A DNA stretch of 64,000 bases, from the NCBI RefSeq assembly GCF_001514265.1, contig NZ_KQ949001.1, positions 124,001 to 188,000 of the forward strand, in the 5' to 3' direction. Each line of letters opens with the position of its first letter. The stretch's first letter is position 1. The translations under genes and the position numbers were made by a program. The notes under the pieces were generated by a model, which was given only the letters and a program-made list of their open reading frames with translations, searched no databases and was not told where the DNA came from. This document shows, piece after piece, positions 15,995 to 23,836 of the stretch. Source of the stretch: Streptomyces resistomycificus. GTDB taxonomy: Bacteria > Actinomycetota > Actinomycetes > Streptomycetales > Streptomycetaceae.

Positions 15995-16468
15995 TCAGTG
16001 GAACTGGCCGACCTGGTAGTCGCCGGCCGGCTGCTGGGTGATGATGTTCAGCCGGTTCACCGTGTTCATGAACGAGACCAGCAGCACGAGGGCCGTGAGC
16101 TGCTCCTCGTCGTAGTGCTGAGCGGCGCGGGCCCACACGTCGTCGCTGACCCCGGTGGCCGCGTCCGCGACCCGGGTTCCCTGCTCCGCCAGCTCCAGTG
16201 CGGCGCGCTCGGCCGCGGTGAAGACCGTCGCTTCCCGCCAGGCCGCGATCAGGTTCAGCCGCACCGGGCTCTCGCCGGCCGCGGCGGCTTCCTTGGTGTG
16301 CATGTCGATGCAGACCGCGCAGCCATTGATCTGGCTCACGCGCAGCGCCACCAACTCCTGCGTCGTGGCCGGCAGCGGCGATTCCTTCAGCTCCCGGCCG
16401 ACCGACATGAAGTACTTGAGGGCCTTGCCGGCGGCCGGGTTGGCGAAGTAGTTCAATCGCGCGTCCAT
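15995..16468 (-). CDS. Carboxymuconolactone decarboxylase / AhpD-like family protein
   Basis: The 157-residue product carries the CMD/AhpD core with the redox pair CAVCIDMHTKEA (CxxC followed by the proton-relay His) after ELVALRVSQING. AhpD-like proteins are thiol peroxidases or adaptors; the CxxC and spaced His are intact, so a redox role is more likely than lactone decarboxylation. The start at 16466-16468 has GAGGAG eight bases upstream and a perfect ECF41-type promoter at 16508-16534. It is the C gene of the COE set that accompanies ECF41 sigma factors. Confidence 0.9.
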   Translation of the reverse strand: MDARLNYFANPAAGKALKYFMSVGRELKESPLPATTQELVALRVSQINGCAVCIDMHTKEAAAAGESPVRLNLIAAWREATVFTAAERAALELAEQGTRVADAATGVSDDVWARAAQHYDEEQLTALVLLVSFMNTVNRLNIITQQPAGDYQVGQFH

Positions 16469-16507
16469 CGTGTGCTCCTCCACGTTCGTCGATGCCTTCA
16501 TCCCCGA

Positions 16508-16534
16508 GACGAGACGGCCCTCACGTCTGTGACA
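16508..16534 (-). promoter_or_regulatory. ECF41-type promoter driving the CMD gene
   Basis: On the minus strand the -35 TGTCACA (16528-16534) is followed after exactly 16 bases by the -10 CGTC (16508-16511). This is the reported ECF41 consensus. The start codon is 40 bp downstream. Confidence 0.85.
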
Positions 16535-16578
16535 CGGAACGGTGTGACCCACGTCTCTCTACTGTCTGGGTTCGGGCA

Positions 16579-16605
16579 TGTCACAGGCCGAGTCGCTGCC
16601 TCGTC
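16579..16605 (+). promoter_or_regulatory. ECF41-type promoter driving the DoxX gene
   Basis: TGTCACA (16579-16585), 16 bases, CGTC (16602-16605), 34 bp before the DoxX start codon. Same sequence and spacing as the divergent promoter at 16508-16534. Confidence 0.85.
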
Positions 16606-16639
16606 TCGGGTGCGGAAGTCCTCGATCAGGGAGTTGATG

Positions 16640-17023
16640 ATGAACGTCGCACTGTGGATCATCGCTGGAGTGCTCGCCGCTGTCTGCCTGGTGGGCAGCT
16701 CCAAGATGTTCGTGCCGCAGGAGAAGCTGGCCGCGATGGGCTCCTCTGCGCAGTGGGTCCTGGAGTTCAGCCCCGGCGCTCTCAAAGCCATCGGCGCCGT
16801 CGAGCTGCTGGCCGCGGCCGGCCTGATTCTGCCCGCGGTCCTCGACATCGCGCCGGTGCTGGTGCCGTTGGCCGCCACCGGACTTGTTCTGCTGTTTGCC
16901 TGCGCGGTCACCATGCGTCTGCGCCGTGGCGAGAAGGCCACGATCGTAGGCGACCTGATCTACCTCGCCCTGGCTACCTTCGTCGCATGGGGCCGTTTCG
17001 GCCCCGAGTCCTTCACCGGCTGA
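16640..17023 (+). CDS. DoxX-family membrane protein
   Basis: A 127-residue protein with four hydrophobic helices (VALWIIAGVLAAVCLVGS; LKAIGAVELLAAAGLILPAV; VLVPLAATGLVLLFACAV; IVGDLIYLALATFVAWGRF), typical of DoxX-like proteins (membrane subunits linked to thiol or quinone redox balance). Two ATG codons overlap (16637 and 16640); AGGGAG is 6 bases before the second, which I prefer. It diverges from the CMD gene and has its own ECF41 promoter, extending the regulon on the plus strand. Confidence 0.87.
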   Translation: MNVALWIIAGVLAAVCLVGSSKMFVPQEKLAAMGSSAQWVLEFSPGALKAIGAVELLAAAGLILPAVLDIAPVLVPLAATGLVLLFACAVTMRLRRGEKATIVGDLIYLALATFVAWGRFGPESFTG

Positions 17024-17581
17024 CCACCGGCGCATATCAGTCGAGCGCCGAAGTGCCAGGCACACTCCAGGTCGTACCGATACACCTACCAGCCAACGGA
17101 GTTGGCTACGACGTCACTCTCTTCAGCAATGAACACCCGCCCGCCGGGCCCCGGGCGGAGCCCGCCACCAGCGGAACGCACCCGGGTACGCTCGTCCCTC
17201 CAAAGGAGCCACACCCATTTGACTTAGTGCAGAGAAGCTGGATCCAGTTCATGCCGCATGCCGGTGCGATCGAGGTCCGTGACATCGGCTGGGCGGGCTG
17301 ATCCGTCAGCGGCGGCGGAGCTCCTCGGACCAGTCCCGGAGCTGGTCTTCGAGGGCGAGGTTGTGGCTCGGTTCTCGCGGTGGCCTTCGAGGAGCTGGAA
17401 CCGGTGTCGGCGTTCCCGGTGGTGCCGGGGCGGCGATGGGGGCCCGGTCAGTGGTGGTCGGCCACGACCAGCCGGCATGTGGCGTGCGGTCGGCCGCGAT
17501 GCGGGCGCAGCTGATGGTGCTGGACCGCGAACCCGAGGTGGTCGGCCTGGCCGGGCAGCCGGTCCGTCTGCTGAGCCCGTC
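17024..17581. other. Gene-poor stretch with decayed fragments
   Basis: No intact gene is supported. On the minus strand a frame ending at 17307 reads NLALEDQLRDWSEELRRR and stop, which looks like the C terminus of a lost protein. On the plus strand a frame around 17500-17575 (LMVLDREPEVVGLAGQPVRL) also has coding-like composition but no start. These look like remnants of deleted genes. Confidence 0.35.
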
Positions 17582-17917
17582 GTGGCCGTCGCCGTCGTCC
17601 TGCTGACCACCGCACTCGTCATCGTCGTCGGGCTACTCGCCGCGGCCGGGGCGGGCAAGCACGCCCGCATGGACGGCGCCACCTACCCCGCCGCCTTCAC
17701 TCGCGCCGCCATCACCTTCGCCGCGGTCATCACCCTCGCCGCCTTCGTGACCGCAGCCCTCGCCGGCGTGCGGTGGGCGGCGCCGGTCCGACGTGTCGGG
17801 GACAAGCCTCGCGGGTGGGGCGGTCTGCCGTCCAGCCGATGTGCCCGTTACCGGACAGCGGTGGCTAGATCGCCCACGCTCGTGGTCACCAGGAGGACGG
17901 AGGTGACGTGCGGGTGA
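17582..17917 (+). CDS. Possible small membrane protein, uncertain
   Basis: From a GTG at 17582 the frame encodes two hydrophobic helices (VVLLTTALVIVVGLLAAAG and ITFAAVITLAAFVTAALAG) separated by KHARMDGATYPAAFTR. The C-terminal third is basic and runs antisense into the end of the DUF6461 gene, so the original end was probably earlier. There is no convincing ribosome binding site. It may be a remnant. Confidence 0.3.
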   Translation: MAVAVVLLTTALVIVVGLLAAAGAGKHARMDGATYPAAFTRAAITFAAVITLAAFVTAALAGVRWAAPVRRVGDKPRGWGGLPSSRCARYRTAVARSPTLVVTRRTEVTCG

Positions 17918-18527
17918 CCACGGCAGGAAGCTGGCCGCCTTCGATCACCTCCCGCGGGAGCGACAGCCCGAAGTGCTCACCGATGACCTTCAACACCCGG
18001 CGCTTCTCTTCGGCAGGTGCCAGTTCCTCGTCCTCGCCCGGCAGGTCATCCATGTCGTCCTCCGGAGGAATGACTCCGGCTGCCTCCAGCGCCGGGCGCA
18101 GCAGGTCGGGCTGGGCTCCTGTGGGGTCATAGCCGAAGCCCAACTCGAAGTGCAGCTGCAGCTCACCGTCGGCGAGGTAGGTGAAGAAGGAGGGGGGATC
18201 GTCGGGCCGCGGGTCGAAGATCAGGATCTCGCCGCCGCGGGACGTTGCCGGGTCCAGGGCCCAGCCTTCACTGCCCACGCACTCCACGATGAACGACCAG
18301 TCGCCGCTCTGGCCGAGGCGGCCGACGCAATAGATCTGTGTCAGGTCGACCATGCGGTGCGCTTCCTCGATGGTGAGGGCGGGCCCGATCTCGACGGGCT
18401 CATGGTCGGCCATGCGTTCGGCCAGCTGCTGGGGGCTGAGGCCGCGGGCGCAGGTGATGTACAGGTCGGTGGCGCTCGGGCTCGTGCCGCGCCAGGCATC
18501 AGCGATCCACGCGAGATCGTCAGGCAT
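17886..18527 (-). CDS. DUF6461-like protein
   Basis: A 213-residue soluble acidic protein. LYITCARGLSPQQLAERM followed by YCVGRLGQSGDWSFIVECVGS matches what I recall of the Streptomyces family DUF6461, often annotated hypothetical and frequently found near toxin-immunity-like or regulatory genes. The acidic stretch PEDDMDDLPGEDEELAP links to a C-terminal helix. GGAG precedes the ATG at 18525-18527. No enzymatic motif is visible and the function is unknown. Confidence 0.7.
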   Translation of the reverse strand: MPDDLAWIADAWRGTSPSATDLYITCARGLSPQQLAERMADHEPVEIGPALTIEEAHRMVDLTQIYCVGRLGQSGDWSFIVECVGSEGWALDPATSRGGEILIFDPRPDDPPSFFTYLADGELQLHFELGFGYDPTGAQPDLLRPALEAAGVIPPEDDMDDLPGEDEELAPAEEKRRVLKVIGEHFGLSLPREVIEGGQLPAVVTRTSPPSSW

Positions 18528-18618
18528 TGCGGTTCACTCCTTCCGTGCACAACGTGGGGCCGGTGGGGCACAGCACAGCCAGAGCCAGTGCTGTGCCCCA
18601 GCAACGTTCAGGAGACTG

Positions 18619-18990
18619 TCATGGCTTGGGAACCGTGCAGGTCACGGTCGCCTTGGACGCGTCGCAGTGCGTGAACTGAGGGAAGTCCACCCAGTACGGG
18701 TCCTGGTCGAGCAGCCGATACCTGCCGGAGAAGCCCCCGCTGAACGCTCCCCCCATCGACGTGGAGTTGATCCACCCCGACATGGCCGAGCGGCCGCACA
18801 CCTCCTTCCACGTAGGAGCAGCCACACGAATGTCGTCGTACAGATGCCATTCGCCCTGCTTGACCCGTGTGGCATAGGTCTGCACGCAGTCGTTGCCGGT
18901 GTCGACCTCGTTCATGCCGCTCATGCTGGCGGGCATGCCGCCGGAGTTGTAGGGGCCCGCGCCAACCCCGACACCCCGGCGGCCTCCCAC
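18619..18990 (-). CDS. Hypothetical protein, probably the C-terminal part of a secreted protein
   Basis: The frame from GTG 18988-18990 encodes 123 residues with a well-formed C-terminal part: DCVQTYATRVKQGEWHLYDD, EVCGRSAMSGWINSTSMG, a DPYWVDFPQFTHC segment and CTVPKP at the end. The four cysteines suggest an exported disulfide-bonded protein, but there is no signal peptide, and the frame is closed by a stop at 19015-19017. Most likely the 5' part has been lost. No family was recognised. Confidence 0.5.
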   Translation of the reverse strand: MGGRRGVGVGAGPYNSGGMPASMSGMNEVDTGNDCVQTYATRVKQGEWHLYDDIRVAAPTWKEVCGRSAMSGWINSTSMGGAFSGGFSGRYRLLDQDPYWVDFPQFTHCDASKATVTCTVPKP

Positions 18991-19149
18991 CCGGCGAAGG
19001 CCCTCGGCGGGACGTCATGCTGAGGTCCTCGTGGACGCCAGGCGAAGCCCGGGACCACCGCGGCCCGGTCCTGGTCAGCGTCACCGACTTCAGGCAACGA
19101 GGACGAGGCCGCCTGAGAACGGCGGCTCCACCCCGGCCCGCCCCCCGCG

Positions 19150-19965
19150 CTAACGCGGCCGCATCGAGACCAGCCGTCCCCAGACCACCAGCCGGTACCT
19201 GGAGGTGTACTCCGGGGTGCAGGTGGTGAGGGTGAGGTAGTACCCGGGGTCGGTGTAGCCGCGGGAGGGGTGGACGGTGGAGTGCGGCACGGGCCGGATC
19301 ACGCTCGTGTCCGTGGCCGAGGTCCGCGGCAGGGTCCTGTCGACGACGTACGTGTAGACCGCGCTGCCGGTCTCGACCTCGACGGTGTCCTTCGGCCGCA
19401 GCCGGTTGATGTACCGGAAGGGCTCGCCGTGGGTGTTGCGGTGCCCGGCGAGCGCGAAGTTCCCGGCCTGGCCCGGCTGGCCGGTACCGCGGTAGTGGCC
19501 GACGTATCCCTTGTCGAGCACACGGCTCCTGCTGGTGCCCTCGGCGACCGGGACACGGAGGTCGAGGCGGGGGATGGTGAGGATGGCGTAGGCCCGCGAC
19601 CAGTCGGGGCGGGCGGTGCCGTCACCGGTGCCGGACCGTGGCCGGGCGACGCCGGGGGAGCCGTCCGGGGAGGCGGACGGGACGGTCGTACCGGACTCGA
19701 CAGCCGTACGGGGATCACCGGCGTCCGGCGGATCAGCGCCGCCGCCCCCACTCTCGACCCCACCCTCACCCCACTGCCGCTCCAGCGCCCACACCTCCCG
19801 CTCCGCGCCCTCCTTGGCCTCCCGGTTGGTCCACCACACCTGGTGGACGACGAGGAGCAGGAGTACGACCCCGACGGTGACGAGGGTTTCCCCCGCCACC
19901 CACACCACCCGGCGCCAACGGGCACGCCGCCGCCGGGAACTGTGCCGCACGACGGGAATCCGCAT
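19150..19965 (-). CDS. Class E sortase
   Basis: A 271-residue protein with a basic cytoplasmic start, one membrane helix (VTVGVVLLLLVVHQVWW), a long Gly/Ser/Pro stalk and a sortase domain of about 150 residues. Catalytic residues are the His in FALAGHRNTHGEPF, the Cys in LTTCTPEYTSRYRLVV and the Arg in TSRYR. The TLTTCTP form is that of class E sortases, the Streptomyces enzymes that cleave LAxTG. Two proteins in this window carry such signals (LARTG at 3820-4683, LAATG at 45448-46965). Start 19965 has GGGGGCGG upstream. Housekeeping sortases usually have neighbours with the same role; here none is adjacent. Confidence 0.9.
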   Translation of the reverse strand: MRIPVVRHSSRRRRARWRRVVWVAGETLVTVGVVLLLLVVHQVWWTNREAKEGAEREVWALERQWGEGGVESGGGGADPPDAGDPRTAVESGTTVPSASPDGSPGVARPRSGTGDGTARPDWSRAYAILTIPRLDLRVPVAEGTSRSRVLDKGYVGHYRGTGQPGQAGNFALAGHRNTHGEPFRYINRLRPKDTVEVETGSAVYTYVVDRTLPRTSATDTSVIRPVPHSTVHPSRGYTDPGYYLTLTTCTPEYTSRYRLVVWGRLVSMRPR

Positions 19966-20131
19966 GTGTCCGCCCCCTTCACCGCGCCCGCACGATAGGG
20001 CCGGTTCCCTCAACTGGCCAGACCCATCGGCAGGTTGGGCTCATTCGACGGACGGTCGTCGACACACTGGGCGCCACGACAACGGCTACCCCTTCTGATA
20101 ACCGTCGTACGAAGAGACGACAGGGTTGAAA

Positions 20132-20143
20132 GAAAGCGCTGTC
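20132..20143. promoter_or_regulatory. LacI-type operator candidate upstream of GH30 gene
   Basis: GAAAGCGCTGTC is symmetric at 10 of 12 positions around AGCGCT, the centre typical of LacI/CebR-type operators of Streptomyces sugar genes. It lies 141 bp before the galactanase start. Confidence 0.45.
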
Positions 20144-20215
20144 ACACCTCTCGACAACCTCACACACCACACCCGATGCTTCGTGTTGGCACGCGGGGGG
20201 TGGTGCATGTTCGAC

Positions 20216-20250
20216 CGGTCAACTCCTTTTCAATGAAGGCCAGTTGACCG
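20216..20250. promoter_or_regulatory. Inverted repeat just upstream of GH30 gene
   Basis: CGGTCAACT (20216-20224) and AGTTGACCG (20242-20250) form perfect 9-bp arms around a 17-nt, AT-rich spacer, 34 bp before the start codon. It may be a two-site operator or a leader hairpin. No regulator gene is adjacent. Confidence 0.5.
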
Positions 20251-20283
20251 TCCACCGCATGGAGAGGCGGAGGCATAACAGCC

Positions 20284-21756
20284 ATGATCCGACGCAGAAC
20301 ACTGCTGACGGCCGCGGGCGGGACGCTCCTCGGCAGCGCCCTGGCGACAGGCACCGCTGAGGCGGACGCCACGATCGCCGTGAACCCCGGCACCTCGTAC
20401 GGCACCTGGGAGGGCTGGGGCACCTCCCTGGCCTGGTGGGCCAACGTCTTCGGCTCCCGCAACGACTTCGCCGACGCCTTCTTCACCACCAACTCGGTGA
20501 CGTACAACGGCACGACACTCCCCGGCCTGGGCCTCAACATCGCCCGCTACAACCTCGGCGCGTGCAGCTGGAACACCGTCGGCGGCCAGGCGATGGTCGA
20601 GTCGCCGAACATCCCCGGATTCAAGCAGATCGAGGGCTTCTGGCAGGACTGGAACAACGAGGACCCCACGTCCTCGGCCTGGGACTGGACGGCGGACGCC
20701 AACCAGCGCGCGATGCTGCAGAAGGCGGTCCAGCGCGGCGCGACCACCGAGCTGTTCGCCAACTCCCCCATGTGGTGGATGTGCAGCAACCACAACCCCT
20801 CCGGCGCCTCGGGAGGCGGCAACAACCTCCAGACCTGGAACTACCGCCAGCACGCCTCCCACCTGGCCGCGACCGCCCTCTACGCCAAGAACAACTGGGG
20901 CGTGAACTTCGCGACGGTCGACCCCTTCAACGAGCCGGCCTCGTCCTGGTGGACCGCGACCGGCACCCAGGAGGGCTGCCACATGGACCCGGCCGTCCAG
21001 GCGGCCGTCCTCCCCTACATGCGCAGCGAGCTGGACAAGCGCGGTCTCACCGGCGTGCGCATCGCCGCCTCCGACGAGACCAACTACGACACCGCCCGCT
21101 CCACCTGGGCCTCCTTCAACTCCTCCACGAGGGCCCTGGTCAGCCAGGTCAACGTGCACGGCTACCAGGGCTCGGGCGGCCGCCGCGACCTCCTCTACAC
21201 GGACGTGGTGACCACCGCCGGCAAGAAGCTCTGGAACTCGGAGACCGGCGACAGCGACGGCACCGGCTACACCATGGCCTTCAACCTGCTGTACGACTTC
21301 CGCTGGCTGCACCCCACGGCCTGGGCGTTCTGGCAGGTGATGGACCCCACGGCCGGCTGGGCGCTGATCGCCTACGACAAGGACACCCTGCAGCCGACGA
21401 CGGTCCAGACGAAGTACCACGTGATGGCCCAGTTCAGCCGCCACATCCGCCCCGGCATGCGCATCCTGGACACGGGCGTGAGCTACGCGGCGGCGGCCTA
21501 CGACGCGAGCGCGCGGCGCCTGATCATCGTCGCCCTCAACACGTCGACCTCGGCCCAGACCCTCACCTTCGACCTCTCCCGCTTCACCACGGTGACGGGC
21601 GGCTCGGGCGGCCTGGTCCCCCGTTGGAACACGGTCACCACCGGCGGCGACAAGTACGCGGCCTACTCGGACACGCGATTGAGCGGGAAGTCGGTGGCGG
21701 TGCGGTTCGCGGGGAAGGCGGTGCAGACCTTGCAGATCGACGGGGTGACGATCTAG
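20284..21756 (+). CDS. Secreted GH30 family endo-beta-1,6-galactanase-like glycosidase
   Basis: The 490-residue product starts with a Tat-like signal (MIRRRTLLTAAGGTLLGSAL) and an Ala-rich cleavage region. The catalytic TIM barrel shows WEGWGTSLAWWANVFG, GLGLNIARYNLGACSW, the acid/base Glu in DPFNEPASSWW and the nucleophile Glu in LWNSETGDSDG, followed by the GH30 beta-sandwich (ALNTSTSAQTLTFDLSRF). The tryptophan pattern is that of subfamily 5 (endo-beta-1,6-galactanases acting on arabinogalactan side chains). The upstream inverted repeats suggest sugar-responsive control. Confidence 0.88.
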   Translation: MIRRRTLLTAAGGTLLGSALATGTAEADATIAVNPGTSYGTWEGWGTSLAWWANVFGSRNDFADAFFTTNSVTYNGTTLPGLGLNIARYNLGACSWNTVGGQAMVESPNIPGFKQIEGFWQDWNNEDPTSSAWDWTADANQRAMLQKAVQRGATTELFANSPMWWMCSNHNPSGASGGGNNLQTWNYRQHASHLAATALYAKNNWGVNFATVDPFNEPASSWWTATGTQEGCHMDPAVQAAVLPYMRSELDKRGLTGVRIAASDETNYDTARSTWASFNSSTRALVSQVNVHGYQGSGGRRDLLYTDVVTTAGKKLWNSETGDSDGTGYTMAFNLLYDFRWLHPTAWAFWQVMDPTAGWALIAYDKDTLQPTTVQTKYHVMAQFSRHIRPGMRILDTGVSYAAAAYDASARRLIIVALNTSTSAQTLTFDLSRFTTVTGGSGGLVPRWNTVTTGGDKYAAYSDTRLSGKSVAVRFAGKAVQTLQIDGVTI

Positions 21757-21782
21757 AACGGACGCTCACACCTCGGGCGGGT

Positions 21783-22001
21783 GCTGTGCCCGGCCGGCAT
21801 GATCGCCGCCGGCCGGGCCCAGGACTTCGCCCTGGCCGCGGTGCCGGTGGTCGGGTACGCGTTCGCCCTCGTCGGCCTCACGAGCGGGATGCTCCCGTCC
21901 CGCGGCTGCCCACAAGGCACAGCGCCGAGATCAACGAGGGCGAGGCTCCCGGGACCCGTGACTGTCCGCGCTCCCACCCCACGTTCTTCGTGGCAGCCGT
22001 G
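21783..22001 (+). pseudogene. Possible membrane-protein remnant
   Basis: In one plus frame the sequence reads MIAAGRAQDFALAAVPVVGY, then FALVGLTSGMLPS, a pair of hydrophobic helices with good codon bias, and then loses coding character. No start with a ribosome binding site and no recognisable family. It probably is the leftover of a deleted membrane-protein gene. Confidence 0.3.
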
Positions 22002-22018
22002 ACCGTCCCGCGGTTCTC

Positions 22019-22152
22019 GGCGTTCGTCCTGACCCGCCGGCCGACCCGTTCGCCCTGACCGGATACGCCAGGCCCGTTCGCCCTGACCCGCCACGCCGGC
22101 CCGGGGGACGGCCAGGAAGCCGGCCTCCTGACGATCTACAGACGATCTACAG
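22019..22152. repeat. Short degenerate tandem repeats upstream of the SEC-C gene
   Basis: Three copies of a 27-bp unit (core CCGTTCGCCCTGACC) start near 22020, 22047 and 22074. They are followed by an exact 11-bp duplication ACGATCTACAG at 22131-22141 and 22142-22152. Confidence 0.65.
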
Positions 22153-22214
22153 ATCCACGGGCTGGCCTGGGGATACCTCTCCCTTTGTCACGGCCCGGCA
22201 GTACGGTGTCATGC

Positions 22215-23231
22215 ATGCGCCCCGACACGCCCGCCGAGAACGTCGACCACCCCGCCGAAGCGGCACGCCTGGAGCGGACCGCCGGCCTGTATCCCGAGGA
22301 CGCGGAAGCCCTGCTGTTGCAGGCCGCGGCCCACCTGGAACTCGCCGGCGACCGTCCCGCCGCGAGCACGCTCTACGACCGCCTGCTGGCGTCGTCGAAC
22401 AGCCTGGAGAACCCCCACCTGGTACGCGCCCTCAAGGCCTCGAACCTCTGGGAGTACGGCCACGAGGCCGAGGCCCGCGCCATCATCGACGGCGTCCGGG
22501 CGGCGTCCCCGCGGGACGCCGCCCCCTGGGTGATCGTGGCGGAGGCGCTGGAGTCCCACGACGAGCTGGAGGCGGCGCAGGAGACGTTCACAGAGGGTGC
22601 GCGGACCCTCCTGGCCGACGTCGAGGAGCCCCCGTACTCCCTCCACCCCCTCCTCTTCGGCCGGCACCGCGTCCGCCGCATGCTGGGCCTGACCCACGAC
22701 GACTGGGACGTCCTGGCCGACACCCTCCACTCCTCCCCCGTCTCCCTCGACGAACTCCACGACCCGAAGCGCGTGTGGTCCCTCGGCTCGGACAACCCGG
22801 CGGAACTGGCCGCGGAGATCTCCCGCCTCCAGGCGGAGCTCGGCACCTTCCGCGAGGCCCTGTCCCGCCCGTTCCCGGTGGCGGTCCTCCACTGGCCGGC
22901 CGGCGAACTGGCCGAACTCGTCGCCGCCTACCCGTCCCTGGAGGCGGAGTACCCCTCCCACGAGGAGCACCTCGCGACGATAGAGGCGTCGCTGAGGGAA
23001 CTGGCGTCCTCCGGCACACCGAACCTCGGAATCGTGACGGGAACCGTCCCGTCGTACGAGGCGTTCGCGGCCTCGGAGGGGTCATCGCCGGCCGACTCGG
23101 AACTCCTCCCGCAGTACGCGACGACGCTGGCGGCACGAGGTCGGGCCGTGGCCTGGCCTCCACAGCGGGGGGTGGGGTGCTGGTGCGGGTCGGGAGTGGT
23201 TTACGCGGGGTGCCACGGGGCGGGGGCCTAG
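22215..23231 (+). CDS. SEC-C motif-containing tetratricopeptide-like protein
   Basis: The 338-residue protein starts with about three TPR-like helical repeats (ARLERTAGLYPEDAEALLLQ; AAAHLELAGDRPAASTLYDR; ALKASNLWEYGHEAEARAII), a middle region of unknown fold, and ends with a SEC-C zinc motif (CWCGSGVVYAGCHG). SEC-C motifs bind zinc and occur in SecA and in many stand-alone proteins of uncertain role. The frame has an ATG at 22215, closely after another out-of-frame ATG; there is no strong Shine-Dalgarno. The next gene (23272) follows after 40 bp and may be co-transcribed. Confidence 0.82.
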   Translation: MRPDTPAENVDHPAEAARLERTAGLYPEDAEALLLQAAAHLELAGDRPAASTLYDRLLASSNSLENPHLVRALKASNLWEYGHEAEARAIIDGVRAASPRDAAPWVIVAEALESHDELEAAQETFTEGARTLLADVEEPPYSLHPLLFGRHRVRRMLGLTHDDWDVLADTLHSSPVSLDELHDPKRVWSLGSDNPAELAAEISRLQAELGTFREALSRPFPVAVLHWPAGELAELVAAYPSLEAEYPSHEEHLATIEASLRELASSGTPNLGIVTGTVPSYEAFAASEGSSPADSELLPQYATTLAARGRAVAWPPQRGVGCWCGSGVVYAGCHGAGA

Positions 23232-23271
23232 CAGCACCTGACCTCAGGGGCGCTGTCCGGAGAGGGGCGAG

Positions 23272-23691
23272 ATGTCCCAGCCTTGGCTGACATTCGTCCT
23301 TCTCTTCGCCGCCGGGTGGCTCGCCTACGGGGCCCGTGTCGTCCGACGGGGCCTCCGCGAGCGAAAGGGCGTACGGCACCTCGGCGTCCGGGGTACGCGC
23401 GCGAAGGGCGAGGTCGTCCGCGGACCCCGCCGCGAGGGAGCCACGCTTCATCCGGCCCAGCTCCGCTACCAGGCGGGCCCTGCGCGTCAGACGTATCGCC
23501 GGGCCCCGCTCAACGCGGATCAGCACTCCCTGTGGGTGGGTTGCGAGGTGGTGGTGCGCTACGACCCGGACGATCCTCGACGGGTCGTGGTGGTGCGCAC
23601 CCAGAAGACGTTCAACCCGGAGACCTACTTGGTGAACGGGGTGGCGTTGTGTTTGTTCGGGGTGGGGCTGGCCGTGTGGGCGTTCGTGTGA
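23272..23691 (+). CDS. DUF3592-like two-TM membrane protein
   Basis: The 139-residue product has an N-terminal helix (WLTFVLLFAAGWLAYGARVV), a beta-rich soluble portion with CEVVVRYDPDDPRRVVV, and a C-terminal helix (LVNGVALCLFGVGLAVWAF). The VxVxYDPxxP motif flanked by two helices is diagnostic of DUF3592, which is widespread in actinobacteria and functionally undefined. GGGGCGAG precedes the ATG. Confidence 0.85.
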   Translation: MSQPWLTFVLLFAAGWLAYGARVVRRGLRERKGVRHLGVRGTRAKGEVVRGPRREGATLHPAQLRYQAGPARQTYRRAPLNADQHSLWVGCEVVVRYDPDDPRRVVVVRTQKTFNPETYLVNGVALCLFGVGLAVWAFV

Positions 23692-23836
23692 GCTGGGGTG
23701 ACGCGACGCCGACCAAAGAGGATCATCTTTCAGTACAGACCTTCAAATGTCAGTGACGGCTGTTAGAACAGATCCACATCGGCATGTGTCGGCGTGAGGC
23801 CACCGTGTGCGAACCGCGAGGGATCAGGGGGCAGTC

